Positions 46,498-59,524 are shown, numbered from the stretch's first letter. The stretch: 64,000 bases of DNA from Ostrinia nubilalis (GCF_963855985.1 NC_087093.1:2053501-2117500); one strand, 5' to 3'. Made by a program: numbers and translations. Notes: generated by a model not told the origin, from the sequence alone.

Positions 46498-46608
46498 CAT
46501 GGAAGGTGCTGGATGCAGGCCGCTACCAACCGCCGATATAGAAATCATTTGGGGAGGCCTATGTTCAGCAGTGGACGTCCTGTGGCTAAAATGATGACCA
46601 TGATGTTT
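46498..46608 (+). mobile_element. RTE LINE 3' end, 5'-truncated
   Basis: GCTGGATGCAGGCCGCTACC to CAGCAGTGGACGTCCTGTGG and an imperfect (ATG)n tail. Short flanking ATGTTT words could be a target duplication but are not convincing. Confidence 0.8.
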
Positions 46609-48077
46609 AACATAAGTTTTCTCGTGTGAACGTTTTGCCTGTAAATTATGTCTCATTCTAAACTTTTCTCATCTAATGATTTTAAAACAGTCGTCAAAAT
46701 CTGGCCTTTGTGATTTAATCCGAATCTTCCTATCTATTTAGATATCTTTACCAACTACTAATTTGATAAGGTCAAAGGATTTATGTACCTGCTCTTTATA
46801 TTATCAGATATGTCCATCCCTTTCGCCCAAAGCAAGATTTTGGTGTGAGCGACAGTAATGGATAGAACTGAAAATACGAAATGAGTGTAAGGAACAGAGA
46901 TAAGGCAACAACAATGTAGGTAGGTACTGTACTAGTACCTAATAAAATCTAAGGGAGCTCCCGTTGATTTTATTCAAAGATTTTTTCACGATTATTCCTA
47001 AGTTACTTTATCAAACTTAACCGAATCTTAAGCATTTTACTATCACTCAAAAACCAAACCCATACCTTCACTCAACTGTACATCCTAGCGAAACTCGCAC
47101 GACGCCATCTAGTGAGCGTACCCTCGTCCCCGTAAATTAATCAAGCAGGACAAGGGACGGGCTCCACAACACTCCTTAACGGCGGCTTAATGAGAGACGA
47201 ACAATGCCGGCTAATCGCCTTGTTGTCTGATCCGCCGTGAGCGGTAAAAATTCAGCGAATGATTTTGAGTATGAGAATAATCGATGTTCGTTTATTCGTT
47301 ATAGACGTTTATCAATTTGTAAATTAGCTTCATCAACGTCATCATCATTTCAGCCACAGCACATAGACCACTAATGAACATAGACCTTAATTTACCTATC
47401 CAAAATCAGATTCTAAAGTTTCTATAATTTTACAACAATGATCTGGACAATGCTTTAAATTTTAATTGAAATAAACTTTAGTTAATAGGTTTTGACTGCA
47501 AACTGCCGCAGCCGGTAACAGCCCGATTTTTATGTTAAATCCATTGTTAACAGCGCCGATAAGTACTATAATTGCTTCCATAACGTTGCCGACTGACTCA
47601 TTAGCACCATTAATGATTCCACTTTAAATGAGATCGTGACAATGCATTTTGTTGCTTATTGAAATCACAAAAATCGAGTTAATATCCAATTCGACTTTAG
47701 TTTACATTATTTTCAATTTAAAATTCAATATTATTTTCACAGCACAGTAACTTCACGTCGCAGATATAAATACACCTAACAATACGCAACCACCAACAAA
47801 ATTCCCAAACATTATTGAACGACGAAAAAAATTACAAAACTATTTAAAAGCAGTCCCATCAAAATGGCCGAAACTCCCATCACTTATTCATGGCGGTCGA
47901 TAATGAACACGAACTTGTGGATGCTTCGATGGACACTCAAATAAATAAATTATTCGACGACCTTTATCAAACTCCTACGACGTAGTGCTACAGGATCCAA
48001 AGGTGGGTGGTAAGAAAAGGATTTATTCTAACAACAACAAAGAGAAAACTAGGTAAAATTCATAATAACTCATTTAT
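46609..48077. other. Non-coding intron
   Basis: No supported gene or family. Confidence 0.4.
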
Positions 48078-48195
48078 TTTTGCAAATAGGCTTTTAAAAA
48101 GCACTTTTACACATCCCTGTATTAACCCTACCACTGCTTCGGGACAATAAATGGGCCAGTGCTTAGAAGAAGCAGCGCAAGAAACTCAGTCACGT
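48078..48195. repeat. Unidentified SINE-like repeat
   Basis: Related to 41195-41330 (CCCTACCACTGCTTCGGGAC, GAAGAAGCAGCGCAAGAAAC). Carries AAAGCACTTTTACA upstream. Confidence 0.6.
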
Positions 48196-48299
48196 TCCTT
48201 AACTAATTGAAAAGGTTAATTTTTTGGAAGATTTGAACTCCTTTTTTTGAGCGAAGTTGTTGCGTTTGAGCAGAAGAATAAATCTTTTTTGTGATCCCC

Positions 48300-48460
48300 C
48301 AATAGGATCATTTTGTATTTTAGACCGAAACTACCGTTAAAGATTAGCAGATTTAAGATTGTAATGGTGAAATAATTTTCGAAATCGGTCCAACAATTTC
48401 GAAGCCTATTCCCTTCAAACAAACTATCAAATCTCTTTCTAATATTAGTGTAAATGTAGA
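48300..48460 (-). mobile_element. Helitron 5'-end fragment
   Basis: The minus strand starts TCTACATTTACACTAATATT and continues with family words (CGATTTCGAAAATTATTTCA). The 3' end is not found. Confidence 0.6.
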
Positions 48461-49003
48461 TCGGATAATAGTCTATTAAAACATAAAGCCATTAGCAGCA
48501 AAATTAAGGGATTACTCGAAACTCGTGTAAAGTTTACATTGTACCAATAAAAACCTTTTACATTCAACATTAATATCGCGATTCAGGTTCTGTTATTGCT
48601 CTCAAACGGAATGTAACGTTTTAAAATCTCAGTTCTAACGAATTACGTTCGAAAATTGAATTATTTATCAAACGAGCAATATTAAACGGTTTTATAGACG
48701 ATAAAGTGGGAATTATTATTCCCATGTTAATGGCGGCGATAAATCCTGGGAACAATTTGCTCGTCACAATGTTGCGGTGGTGACGTCTTACATGTATGAT
48801 GACAAACTTATATGTTATGCAAACTTGTATGTGTAATAATGATAATGAGTATAAATAAAATGGTAGCTGTTAAAGATTTCTTAATACTATTTTTATAACC
48901 TTCTTCGTAGAATCCGTGGGCCAATCGTAAGGAAGTGAGATTCTAACTTCGCCTGGTTATGATTTCGACAAATGGTGTAAAATCACTTTTATCACAAAAT
49001 CTA
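48461..49003. other. Non-coding intron
   Basis: Nothing recognised. Confidence 0.4.
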
Positions 49004-49185
49004 TCTAAATATGACTGACACAGTGATCTATCAACGCACAGCCCACAGGACGGATCGGGCTGAAATTTGGCATGCAGGTAGATGTTATGACTTAGGCATC
49101 CGCTAAGAAAGGATTTTACAAAACTCCACCCCTACGGGGGTAAAACGGGATCAACGCGTACGAAGTTGCATGCGGCCGCTGCTAG
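49004..49185 (+). mobile_element. Short Helitron, GCGGCCGCTAG family
   Basis: Starts TCTAAATATGACTGACACAG and ends GCATGCGGCCGCTGCTAG followed by T. Slightly shortened at the 5' side. Confidence 0.85.
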
Positions 49186-51662
49186 TTAGTTGTAAAAGAA
49201 GGAAGACGACTTTGGTTTGCAGTTTTTCAATAAAATCTTGCTACTAGAATAGTATTTGCAAAATTACTCCTCGATTAGAACAGAAGCTAGGGACACATTA
49301 GAGTTTAAAGCTGGCTTAGATCTTTTTGGAACGACTATAAAATTGGTCTCACCAATACTTTATGTTACGAGAAAAGTTTTATTCCGAAAACGTATGTAAG
49401 TTGTAACGTCTTATGTTAGGTACAATGCCAGCTAAAATGTTTGTCACGTACCTCACAATAGACTGGATAGAGTCTAGCAGAAACGTTTCTCAAATAGCTT
49501 CGGGAGAACGCCTTAAAAAATCGACAACTCAGACAAACCCACCGAATGATGGCCACAAAAACTATTCTCCTAAGCACCCTGCCGTGAGTTGCCCGAATAA
49601 CTCAACTATTAACGCTTTTGCAAAATTGTGCCAAATCTACAAACAACATTTACACTTCACATCACCCTTAACCACCCGAAATACGGCCTATTTCAAACAA
49701 AAACATCACAGCCCAACTGGTGGGTACATTCCGTGAGACGTTCCCATCACGAGATTCCCACTTATAATTTATTAACAGGTCATAAGTGCTAAAATGCGTT
49801 CATTTATAAGTCCAGTACACGGGGTAGTACTCTTGTCTTGGCATTTTTATTCAATTCTCGACTCTATTAGTAATGAGATAGGAGCTCCGTGTTTGTATGT
49901 GATGTAGCGCCGTGTCGGATGGCGTAAATAATTCATCGTATCTGGGTGCTCACTGTTCTCTGTAGGGGAATTCGATTGAGAGTCACCTTTTATTTTTGCT
50001 TGCGCAGAAAATAAAAATAATTGGGTGGATCTTGTTGAATTTGTTGAGAGCCGGTGGTCAGCGCGTATTGTGGTGGAAAATAATTATTGTTTCGTAGTTT
50101 GTTTTTATGAAACCCCTATGAAGATTCTCTAAATCAATATTATGCAGAAGGTGTATGCTTACTTTAACTGCTCGAGATAAAAAGTCTACTAATAGGTAGG
50201 TACATAAAACTTTCAATGTTATGCTTCTCATAGGTAAAAAAATGGAAACTTTGGAAAAACACAAACTCTACATTTCCGTTATTTATAACGTAAGTCTTAA
50301 AAAAATCAAATATTTTTTTTCCTACATCAGACGTCTGACGCGTCTCAAATTATTTATACATTGGGGCCGACGTAATAAATGTCAGCCAGCAAACAATACC
50401 GAAATTAGAATACACACGGAATGTATCCCAAATTGTATTGTTCCGTGAACATACAACCGAAACCTCAGCGCCACGTGACCGCGGGAAGCGCTTTAAATAA
50501 AAACTTTTAGGCCCACGCCCAAACGGCCCAACTAAAAGGCATTAAGAGCCCACCAAATTGAGTTACGAATGCGTACCAAACCGTTCCCTTGCTAAGCTAT
50601 TTACCCACGAGTGGGCTACAAGAGGTCGGCCCTCCAAATAAAATAATAATTGGGATATAATATGCGGAATATGGGATCGCTGAGCTTTAGGGACATTTTT
50701 TGGGACCATGTTTTGGGCAAATCATCCAACCTTCGTCCCAGGGAGGGGATGTAGGTCAGGTTATTAATTTTCTGAAGGAAATATCTTGTCCGAATTGCTT
50801 TTTGACTTACCTCCGCTCTATTCCGGAATGTCTCTATTTGTGGCCATAGTGCACAATTTTATGGGAATTTAATAGTATTAGCCCAGCCATCATATTATTA
50901 TTTGATATTAAACCAGTGCGACTTTGTTATTTTGATTTTTTTTACTATTGTCATGTCTAGTGCGTCTTTTTATTTGTGACGTAACAATCTTGATTATTTG
51001 TTTATTTGTACGATAGCATTTTGTTGTTTAAACCACTAGACGTTAAGAAAATGAGAGTATTTCCCCCGCTTTCTGTAACGGCACTTCTTAAGTACATAAT
51101 CAAAACTTCCCCATTTTTTCCGAATCAAAACTATGACGAAGACCTCCCCAGGGTAGCGAATGCACTGAGAACAAACAACACATACCAAACTTTTATATTT
51201 CAAGTTCGGCAGAGTTTGGATAGGTTATTTTGCGATGGCCACCCAACTTTTCCTCAGGGCCGTCAACAGTCAGTGTCACTTTTCCGCGAGTTACTTTAAA
51301 ATATTTACGAGCTGAAGTTGGGAAAAATTCGCGTCGTGCGAATTTATAGTTCCCGGATTGCGAATGGAAGTTGGGCATTACGGGGTTACATGCTTTTGCG
51401 GATCGGCTATTTGTGTTTCGCGAACTGGTTCGGAAGTTTGCTTCCGAGTTATTGATGGTTAATTGTGGAACTTTGAGTTATGGAGTTTTGATGGGAAAGA
51501 GACGGACTATTCTCATGAATGTAATTGAGATTGAGAGCAATCAATCTGTCTGTATGTTCAGTGTTTACGGCTAAATCGCTGAACTTATTAAGATGATTTA
51601 GGACTGATTGAAAATCAAATTACAGCACTCACTAGACTTATCTTTAGCTTGCGATTCTAAAG
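49186..51662. other. Non-coding intron
   Basis: Open frames of about 100 codons at 49413-49736 and 51006-51299 have biased, family-free sequence and no splice context, so they are not called. No repeats recognised. Confidence 0.35.
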
Positions 51663-51712
51663 CTTCTTTTATTAATTTTACAGTCAATAAAGTGTAAAAT
51701 TAATAAAAGAAG
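51663..51712. repeat. Perfect 20-bp inverted repeat, 10-base loop
   Basis: CTTCTTTTATTAATTTTACA at 51663-51682 and its exact complement at 51693-51712 around GTCAATAAAG. Too AT-rich to be a convincing microRNA. Confidence 0.85.
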
Positions 51713-52911
51713 AAGAATGACGTAGATATTAAATACAACAAATAACAGACTTGAATCTATGCATAAGATTTACTCTCATTTTGAGGATAAAAGCAGCGAT
51801 CGATCTCTTCTCAATCTCAAACAATTTCAACTATTAAACACTTACTTCTGAAACCTTATAACCCTGACTAGAATACTTCAAAACAAGTAGTAATTTACAG
51901 TGTAATGAATTTCCAAGCAACACAAAAGATAGGCTGATAATTAATCGGGATGTACCTGCGAGGCTTGGGAGTAACATCGTTAGGAATTTAATTTTCAGAC
52001 TTAGGCTGTTTTACGCTGAGAGCGCGGGGATCGTTTTAACTTTAAGGTACGAAAACGTAGCGTTAAATATAAATTGTATGTAATTTGAAAAAGTGACACT
52101 TGGAACTGGTTCTTGAATAATTTACTGCTCGATTTAAATACAAGCATAGACTCAAGTCAAATTAGTCTAAACATTGAAACTTAAGTAATTGAATCAAGTT
52201 TTGATTAATATTTCATAATACGATTTTCAGACCAATTGTGCATGTGCGTGGGTTTTCAAGCGTCGTAGTTTCAATATACGAGTCTAAGTAGGTCCTACTT
52301 ATCCTTAATAGGTGTACCTATCTTTGTACTCAATCATTTATCTCAATACTCTATCATTGCTTGTATGATGAACTTAAAAGTCACATAACTGATTCCCGTA
52401 GGACTGGGGCCCGGGCAAATAGGGGTAGGGACCAGCATTTTAAATGTGAAAAGGCCTGTTCGTTTGTTTACTTTATTTTACGTCATAGTTTAAGCTCTAC
52501 TTTATTCGGGGCTAGCTAGTTTGTTAACTATTTCATTAAAAATCTTTTAACAACTCTATGTCAACACTGTTGATGTCCCTATCGTGTCTGAACATCACTG
52601 GTCGTGTACTGTCACCAGTGCCCGACACTGATGGATCGAGCTACCAACAAACGGCCATGCAGTATAGTGATTTGATTTTAATCTCACGTGATAGGACCAA
52701 TGATTGATTAGATGATTTTTATTTTGCACAAATCAGTCAAAACGTCAAAGTTAGTGTCAATGCAATCACGCCAATGCAGCAAGTTAGTGTCAATGCAGCC
52801 CGTCAAAATCAGAATTGGGAGTCTTATATTTTTTTGAGTCCCGTTTTTTCTAAACAAGTTCGTTAGTTTGTACGTATGACCTTTCAAACTGGGCGTAAAT
52901 TAAAAGTAGGT
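51713..52911. other. Non-coding intron
   Basis: No gene or recognised repeat. Confidence 0.4.
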
Positions 52912-52998
52912 AACATTTTAAAAGTCTGTCAAACTCCATACAAAAACACTGGTTAGGTTAGTTACTGTTAAAGTAAAATGGTGCCACTCAGCTTTAAA
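52912..52998 (-). mobile_element. GGTTGCACC MITE, partial
   Basis: GTCTGTCAAACTCCATAC through GGTGCCACTCAGC; one end decayed. Confidence 0.6.
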
Positions 52999-53978
52999 AA
53001 ATAATATAATGCTCTCATTCTCCGTTTCTTACATCATAACAAATGAGCAAAATAGCGTCATTCGAGCCCGCGAGCCTATCGCATGCTGTCAACTTGTCAG
53101 CGCGTTTTCAACATAATTTCAACACGATTAATAGAGGAGTAATGTAATTACTTGTTATGAAATTTTATACCTATCCAAAACCATTTACAAATAAGCAATT
53201 TATCACCAGGAGCCTAGACTTTTATATTAATGACATGGCAATCTTTTTATCTTTCATATCCGAAACTCATAATAGACAAATGTAATAATTACGCGGTTCC
53301 TTAATTACTTTCAACACCCGTCTATTGTTCTAACTCACCTTACAACCCACCACAATTCACATACCATTTGCTTACCTTTTAAGTTTTTGTCTACACGCAT
53401 CAAAGTCACCCCACAAACATTCGGCACTATCTAAAAGGCTGTAAACCTAATATGAATAAACAAAGCATCGTATAACAAATGATATTATAATGACAAGTTT
53501 TTGTCTGGTCGCGTGCGCCGGCTCGTTACGTACCATTTTATGAAGACCTCGTGGAAGGCGCTGCTTTTAAGTAGTTTTATTGCTGTTATATGGCTACTGT
53601 ACAGCTGTTATATTCCTTTGTCATTGTGAAAGAGTGATTATAGTGTCGTTTGGGTGGAATTTAACACAATCAGCGGTGACATTAATAATGCAATAAACAT
53701 TCTGGGCATTTTTGGGTGTTGTGGCAGGATTTTTGGGAATTTAGTCATGTGAGTACAATTTTTCTATATTAAGATGCTGCTCTATATTTGAAGCAACTTT
53801 CTATTTTGGGCATTTCGTCACAATACCTATTTTCTTATTCTTCTCTTAATGCCTTTTTCCTGTAATGCGGATTTCGGCACGCATGCGGATGGCAAGCAGA
53901 ACAAAGATTTCGTATTGTGTGCCCGCAGCCGATCCACGTTCCGAATGCGTGTACTTAGTCCGCGTAATAAGAAAAATA
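52999..53978. other. Non-coding intron
   Basis: Nothing supported. Confidence 0.4.
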
Positions 53979-54078
53979 TGTATCATCATCATCATCATCT
54001 CAGCCATAGGACATCCACTACTGAATATAGGCCTCCCCCAATGCTTTCCATTTTGCCCGGTTGGTAGCGGCCTGCGCC
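53979..54078 (-). mobile_element. RTE LINE 3' end (inverted)
   Basis: Starts with (ATC)n, then CAGCCATAGGACATCCACTA to GGTAGCGGCCTGCGCCCG, the reverse of the RTE tail. Directly abuts an oppositely oriented RTE piece. Confidence 0.85.
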
Positions 54079-54270
54079 CGTAAACGAACTAAAGTCGCTG
54101 ACATAGCCCGATGGATTAGCAAACTGAAGTGGCAATGGGCAGGGCACATAGTACGCAGAACTGACGGCTCATGGGGCAGCAAGGTTATAGAGTGGAGGCC
54201 GCGGAAAACGCAGCGTGGGACGTCCACCCACACGGTGGACCGACAACATCGTAAAAGTAGCAGGAAATTG
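54079..54270 (+). pseudogene. RTE polymerase C-terminal fragment
   Basis: One frame reads DIARWISKLKWQWAGHIVRR, then a TDGSWGSKVIEWRPRKTQRG-like stretch, the conserved region just before the RTE C-terminus. A frameshift follows at CGTGGGACGTCC. The 3' tail is cut at about 54270. Confidence 0.85.
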
Positions 54271-56238
54271 TATGAAATAATGAAATGCGAACAACCTGTA
54301 TGCGTACAAGAAAAAGATACACTTACTGTTTTAAATATTGTATAATGCTTGAATTTTTACCGTTTCATTACAGACCAAGGGTTCTCAGCGAAGAAGCACC
54401 TCTAAGGGAAAATTGATGAGGCCTATTATATCAGCAATACCAATAAAATAAATCGTTTCATTGCGTATTTTTTGGTTTATAATTTACCTTGTGATACTTC
54501 AAAGTGATTAATGTTTGATTGATGGGCCTTTGATAGGTATATGAGAGCGCAAATAAATTATGTTTTTTCAGAAGTGAAATTAAAGTATCAATCGATAACC
54601 AATTAATGTTAACATAATATTAAGTAGGTACTGTATGTTTTCTTCTTTTTTCAAGTAGGTAAGTATATATTTTTGCGAATTTAGTTATGAATTAGCATTA
54701 CATAATATTATTACATTATAACTATACAAGATAGTCCATCTTAAGGTATTTCTGAACAATAATCCCTTAAAATTCACGTCGGAAAAATCCCGAGAACTCT
54801 CAAACTGATTCAGTCCCAATCCAATACAAAAGAGCTTGAACCAACAAGATTAAACTCACGTATCCCTAATACCCCGAACTAAAGTGAAACATTAAAGAGG
54901 AAACTCGAGTCCTAAAAGGGAATCTTGAAGAAAATTCAAAATCACTCGCTCCCAATCCTAACTATAGTCATTAAGATCAGCCTTTGCTGAATTTAAATAA
55001 CTATTTAGCTGGGTAATAATGGGGTGGGAGGGGGGGCTACGTGCACCAGATGTTAATTGCTGGAAGCTATTTAATAAACACGGTTAGCTGATGACGGGTC
55101 GGGCGTGTGTAGTGAAGCAAAAAACGTCACGCGGCGTTTATTAAAATTTAATTTGAACTATAAAGTGGAAAATTTTGTTTAATTTTTACCGGAACGCCCA
55201 TCATTAGGGTGAAAGGTAGAGGTGACAGGTAACACAAAAGAAATAAAGCTTGCTTGGTCTGATGGTTTACGTATGGGACTACAATGCCAGTAGTTATGGA
55301 TTTATATCTTGCTGGGGTTAACTATGAGTTCGAAATAGACGTAGGTAAATAGAATATTTGTACTGCTGCGATCATATTGGGAAGTATTTTTTAAAACGTC
55401 TAATTTGAAATTAAGAGCTGTCTGTTCCTATTTATTGCACGGCGTAAAGATGTTTAAAAAGTTTGATAATAACTATACACAATGTTACAATTTTATCCAT
55501 CATTAAACTGCAATAAACCGTTTCATTAACAACCCACGTGCACAGCAATAAATCGTTTTGACGTTTTAACTGGCTGATGAAACTCTAAGTGGGAAAAATA
55601 TTGTTTTATTATCCAGTTAGCACTAAAACTATTTAACAGGCATGCTTGTCGGAGACAGTCCGGTCACGTACGACCAATAAATTCCCGTCGCGACTTTTAT
55701 AAGCGCAAAAGTGGGAGCGGTGAAAATACAGCTTAACGTTAATGGACGTTGTACATGTATTAAGGCGCTGAAAATTTAATTTTAGGATGTTTTTTCATTT
55801 TTTTAATTAACTGTCGACAGTGACGTAGACATGTAGAGTGTGAAAGATTGAATCAGCACGTATTGTTGGCTTAGGTTAGTACCTATTGTAATTAAAAGTA
55901 CTATGAGTTTTTATACTCACAGAATATACTGTGGGTTGTATAACACACTATTACGTATGAAACATTCCCTGTATCATTAGCATCTCTTGATCATCTCAAC
56001 CGATACCAGCCTTGTTATGTATAAAAAATAGCCATTATTTCAGTTAATTACTGAATTCCACTAGTTACCAAGTATTGAATACATAAGTTTGACAAGTGAT
56101 TACATAAGTTCGAAGTTTTTATCCTATTACATAATTTTGCTTGCAGTTTCATATAATCCAAAGGTATTAGTGTTAATTATAACAACTATTATTTAGTTAA
56201 ACAATATTACAAAACCTTATGTACGGGACTATTCCCAC
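54271..56238. other. Non-coding intron
   Basis: No gene or recognised repeat; a G-rich run is at 55020-55037. Confidence 0.4.
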
Positions 56239-56395
56239 CTCTCGTTCCCACCACTGCAACTCCTGTGTAGCCAGGATCTACAGCTTGACCGCCACAAAAA
56301 CCCAACCAATTAAGGTCAAGTTTGTCCCGAGGGAAAGTTAAACTGTGATTGGACCCGCAACAAAATTAATCAGAAGAACATAGGAGGAGTTCGAA
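56239..56395. repeat. Unidentified dispersed repeat, copy 2
   Basis: Partner of 29780-29910: CCTCTCGTTCCCA, TTGACCGCC, AAACCCAACCAATTAAGG, CCGAGGGAAAGTTAAACT, AATTAATCAGAAG in the same order, about 26 kb away. Confidence 0.55.
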
Positions 56396-57021
56396 ATTAA
56401 GGTTCGACTTCCCTCCATTGCAAGGCGGATGACAGGTGACAAACAAAGGTTTAAAACCTTTAAGAAAAGATTATGCACCACGGACAATAAATTAAATTAA
56501 GGGGGCCTATCTTATGAGCAATTAGCAACTACCTGCCAATAATAATTTTCACAAAATCGCTTAAAAGCACGGAAATTTTTCCTTATCGCGACAAGATCGG
56601 AAAACCTTATGTAGTCAAATGCCGTTATTTAGTTTTTATATAATCCATTGTAATTGCAGGTTATCCAATATAATTAATGCCAAATAATTTAAACATTGCC
56701 CAGTTATTTTTGTAGATGCCAATAGGTAATACCGCATTATTTTTTTCATTCGCCTCGATAATAATAAGCCCAAAATAAATAGCCTGATATGCTGTCCAGT
56801 ATACGTGGACCTTTATATCCATCGCTTCCAACTTCCTCTGGCGACCGCATCCTATTCACAAGTATCCTGAAATACTCCATCTCACTTGCATACGTATGCA
56901 GAAACTACACCCGAAACATCTGTCTCACTCGCACGTAAAGTTGAGGCTTGACTAGAGGAGATTAATTGAAAATTAATGTAAATAATGTATTTCATGGGAT
57001 AAAAAGTATTTATCTTCTAAA
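56396..57021. other. Non-coding intron
   Basis: Nothing recognised. Confidence 0.4.
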
Positions 57022-57227
57022 TCTAAATTATATAACTCAAAGGTGACTGACTGACTGACATAGTGATCTATCAACGCACAGCCCAAACCACTCGACGGAT
57101 CGGGCTGAAATTTGGCATGCAGGTAGATGTTATGACGTAGGCATCCGCTAAGAAAGGATTTTACGAAACTCCACCCCTAAGGGGGTGAAACGGGATCCAC
57201 GCGTACGAAGTCGCGGGCGGCCGCCAG
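57022..57227 (+). mobile_element. Short Helitron, GCGGCCGCTAG family
   Basis: Starts TCTAAATTATATAACTC after A and ends GCGGGCGGCCGCCAG followed by T (CCAG instead of CTAG). The body is nearly the same as 25696-25923. Confidence 0.88.
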
Positions 57228-57491
57228 TTATTGAATAAGTAAATTGTATGTTTTTGTTAACTGTCTATTAAAATCGCTTGGCGTAAATGTAGCGTAAAAT
57301 TTTATCATTAATGTACAACCAATTTAGTTCGTGAATAGCGGACTTATAAATAGAGTGTAAACCCTTACAAATAGCTTCATCTTGTTAAAGATTGATACCA
57401 TCTAATATCATGATCCTTCGTTAGAGAGATTAATAATGAAGACTGTAGACTAATTAGTAAGAATATCGATACTGTAATTAATTATTGAAAA

Positions 57492-57650
57492 CTAGCGGCC
57501 AGCTTCTACTTCGCACGGTTAAATATAGGTATTTAAAAATTATGATAAAAAAATGCCAATGCTAAATAAATGTGGATTCTAATGGTGAAAGCATTTTTCA
57601 AATGAGTCTAATAGTGTCGGAGCCTATTCAATACAAATATACAATTTACA
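57492..57650 (-). mobile_element. Helitron 3' fragment
   Basis: The minus-strand 3' end GTGCGAAGTAGAAGCTGGCC then GCTAG. Family words ATTCTAATGGTGAAAGCATT and GGAGCCTATTCAATACAAA are present. The 5' end runs into an RTE fragment. Confidence 0.65.
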
Positions 57651-57654
57651 GATC

Positions 57655-57861
57655 GTCGGTCCACCTAGTAGGAGGCCTACCCACGCTACGTCTTCCAGCC
57701 CGTTGTCGCCTCGAGAACTTTTCTGCCCCAACGGCCATCGTCTCTGCGAGCTATGTGCCCCGCCCACTGCCACTTGATTTTTAGCAATTCTGCGAGCTAT
57801 GTCAGTCACTTTGGTTCTCCTGTAGATCTCCTCATTTCTGATTAGATCACGCTGGGACATC
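57655..57861 (-). pseudogene. RTE polymerase C-terminal fragment
   Basis: The minus strand, read over shifting frames, shows RRTKVTDIARRIAK, a QWAGH-like stretch, DGRWGRKV-like and (W)RG-type words before the last codons. It lacks the (ATG)n tail and is frameshifted. Confidence 0.75.
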
Positions 57862-57893
57862 ATAGTAATGTTTGTGAAAACGGGTGTTAGTGA
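57862..57893. repeat. MITE end, CCCGTATTCACAAAC family
   Basis: CATAGTAATGTTTGTGAAAA then CGGGTG and TTA: one terminal repeat only. Confidence 0.6.
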
Positions 57894-58369
57894 ATCCGCT
57901 TGCACACGAGCACAGCTTTACATTTCGTCAAGTTGTAAAGGGCATCTTGCGATATGCGGTTCGTGCATCGGGATTTGCATATTACTTCGTTTGAAATTCG
58001 CCAAAATTAATTTTACTAGACTTGCTCCCTGTTGGAAGGTTGTTTGGGAATGTCCATTTAAACGTGGGCAATTGCTGAGGCTTTGTCCGTCTGTTTGTGA
58101 CTTTAATAACCATTGTTGATATGAACGCTGAAAGGGGAAATAATAATACACTAATGAGTGTAAGTTTTGGTCTCTTTTCCTCTTTGTTCTCATAAGTAGA
58201 ACGTGTTTTAATGCCTTTAATAAAACAGTTTAATAAAAAGCAATACCATAGAATAATTTCTCTGGCAATACTGTGTTTAATCTATAATCTATAATAATAA
58301 ATAAAAATGAATCGCAAAATGTGTTGGTAAGCACATAACTCAACAACGCCTGGTCCAAGGTTAACTATT
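57894..58369. other. Non-coding intron
   Basis: Two antiparallel frames of 83-91 codons overlap here, without family features; not called. Confidence 0.35.
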
Positions 58370-58477
58370 TCTTTTTTTTTTTAAATATTCGTTGAAGTCC
58401 AAGGATGGTTTTTAGGGTGAGAAAAAATTGAATAATTTCCGGGCAAACCCAGGGCGAAGCTCTGGGCTGAAAGCTAG
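58370..58477 (+). mobile_element. Helitron 3' fragment
   Basis: TTCGTTGAAGTCCAAGGATG to CAGGGCGAAGCTCTGGGC hairpin and GAAAGCTAG followed by T. Same subfamily as 60690-60818; the stem has changed on both arms (CAGGGC..GCTCTG versus GCGGGTGAAGCCGCGG). Confidence 0.75.
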
Positions 58478-59524
58478 TGTTACAATAATTGAAACTATTT
58501 GAAGAAGTAGACCGTTAAATAGGTTATTGTACCAAATACCATGTAGGTACGAGTATAGACAATTTTAAGAGAATCGATATAATACGAGTATTTATAGATG
58601 GGTTTACTCATCCAAACTGATTGTCTACTACGAATAATAGCGGCTTAAATATGGCGACATGTGACCGAATTCTTACAACAATGGACACGTTCTAGTGATG
58701 GGACATGATTATCGATAAAACTTCATCATTATATATTTTTTTAAAGTCTATTATAATTTTATTTTAGAGAATAAATTTTATAATAATACATTACCTAACT
58801 TAAAATGACTTAAAAACTAAAATTTAAAAAATATTATTATTATTTGTAAATTACATTTTTTTTAACAATTTTTTTTAACTAAACATATTTTTATTTTTTA
58901 TGCTGATTGAGATCGTCATCAATCTATAAATGAATCTTAATGAGTTGCTATAGACTTTTGTGATGGAAAGCCTCAATTTGACCTCTGTACTTCTTTACAC
59001 GAAGTATCAAATAAAAACCTTATTTGATTTCCAACTTTTCGCAAATCAGAATACATCTCATAAGATTTTATTTATTTAAACTGGTTTGATCAGAAGCCGA
59101 TAAGTTTTAACAAAGATTATTTATCGAAGATCTGTCACAAAGCTCGACGCTTAAAATCGGTTATCAGGTCATCACTAGCGCTTTTGTTTACGTCAGAATG
59201 ACCGAATCCGAGCTCGAAACTAAGAACAATAGGGTTATAATTTAATGCCACATGCAAACTGGAATATGTCGGGAACGCTGCGTATGGCGGGATAGTTTCT
59301 GTGGTTAGATTTTTGTTTGTATTTTATGCAGTAGAGCATTTTAAATACCATACATGTGTAACAACAGTTTTGACTGTCTTTCAAAAAGGTTTTTGTGATT
59401 ATAGGTGGTCAATTAATAACGGGATCTTTTTAGATTTTAAAAACACCTATTTCACACTTTTAAGAAGTTTGTGACATAAATTTATATTTTCCTTCGCAGT
59501 GTAGTAAATATATTATTTCAAACT
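58478..59524. other. Non-coding intron, AT-rich
   Basis: 58720-58900 is almost only A and T. No gene. Confidence 0.4.

Noticed and set aside
49413..49736. 107-codon open frame
   Set aside because: No domain, no splice context, composition like its surroundings.
51006..51299. 97-codon open frame
   Set aside because: Overlapped by an antisense frame, no family likeness.
57868..58193. Antiparallel 83- and 91-codon frames
   Set aside because: Mutually overlapping, no motif, next to decayed RTE and MITE pieces.
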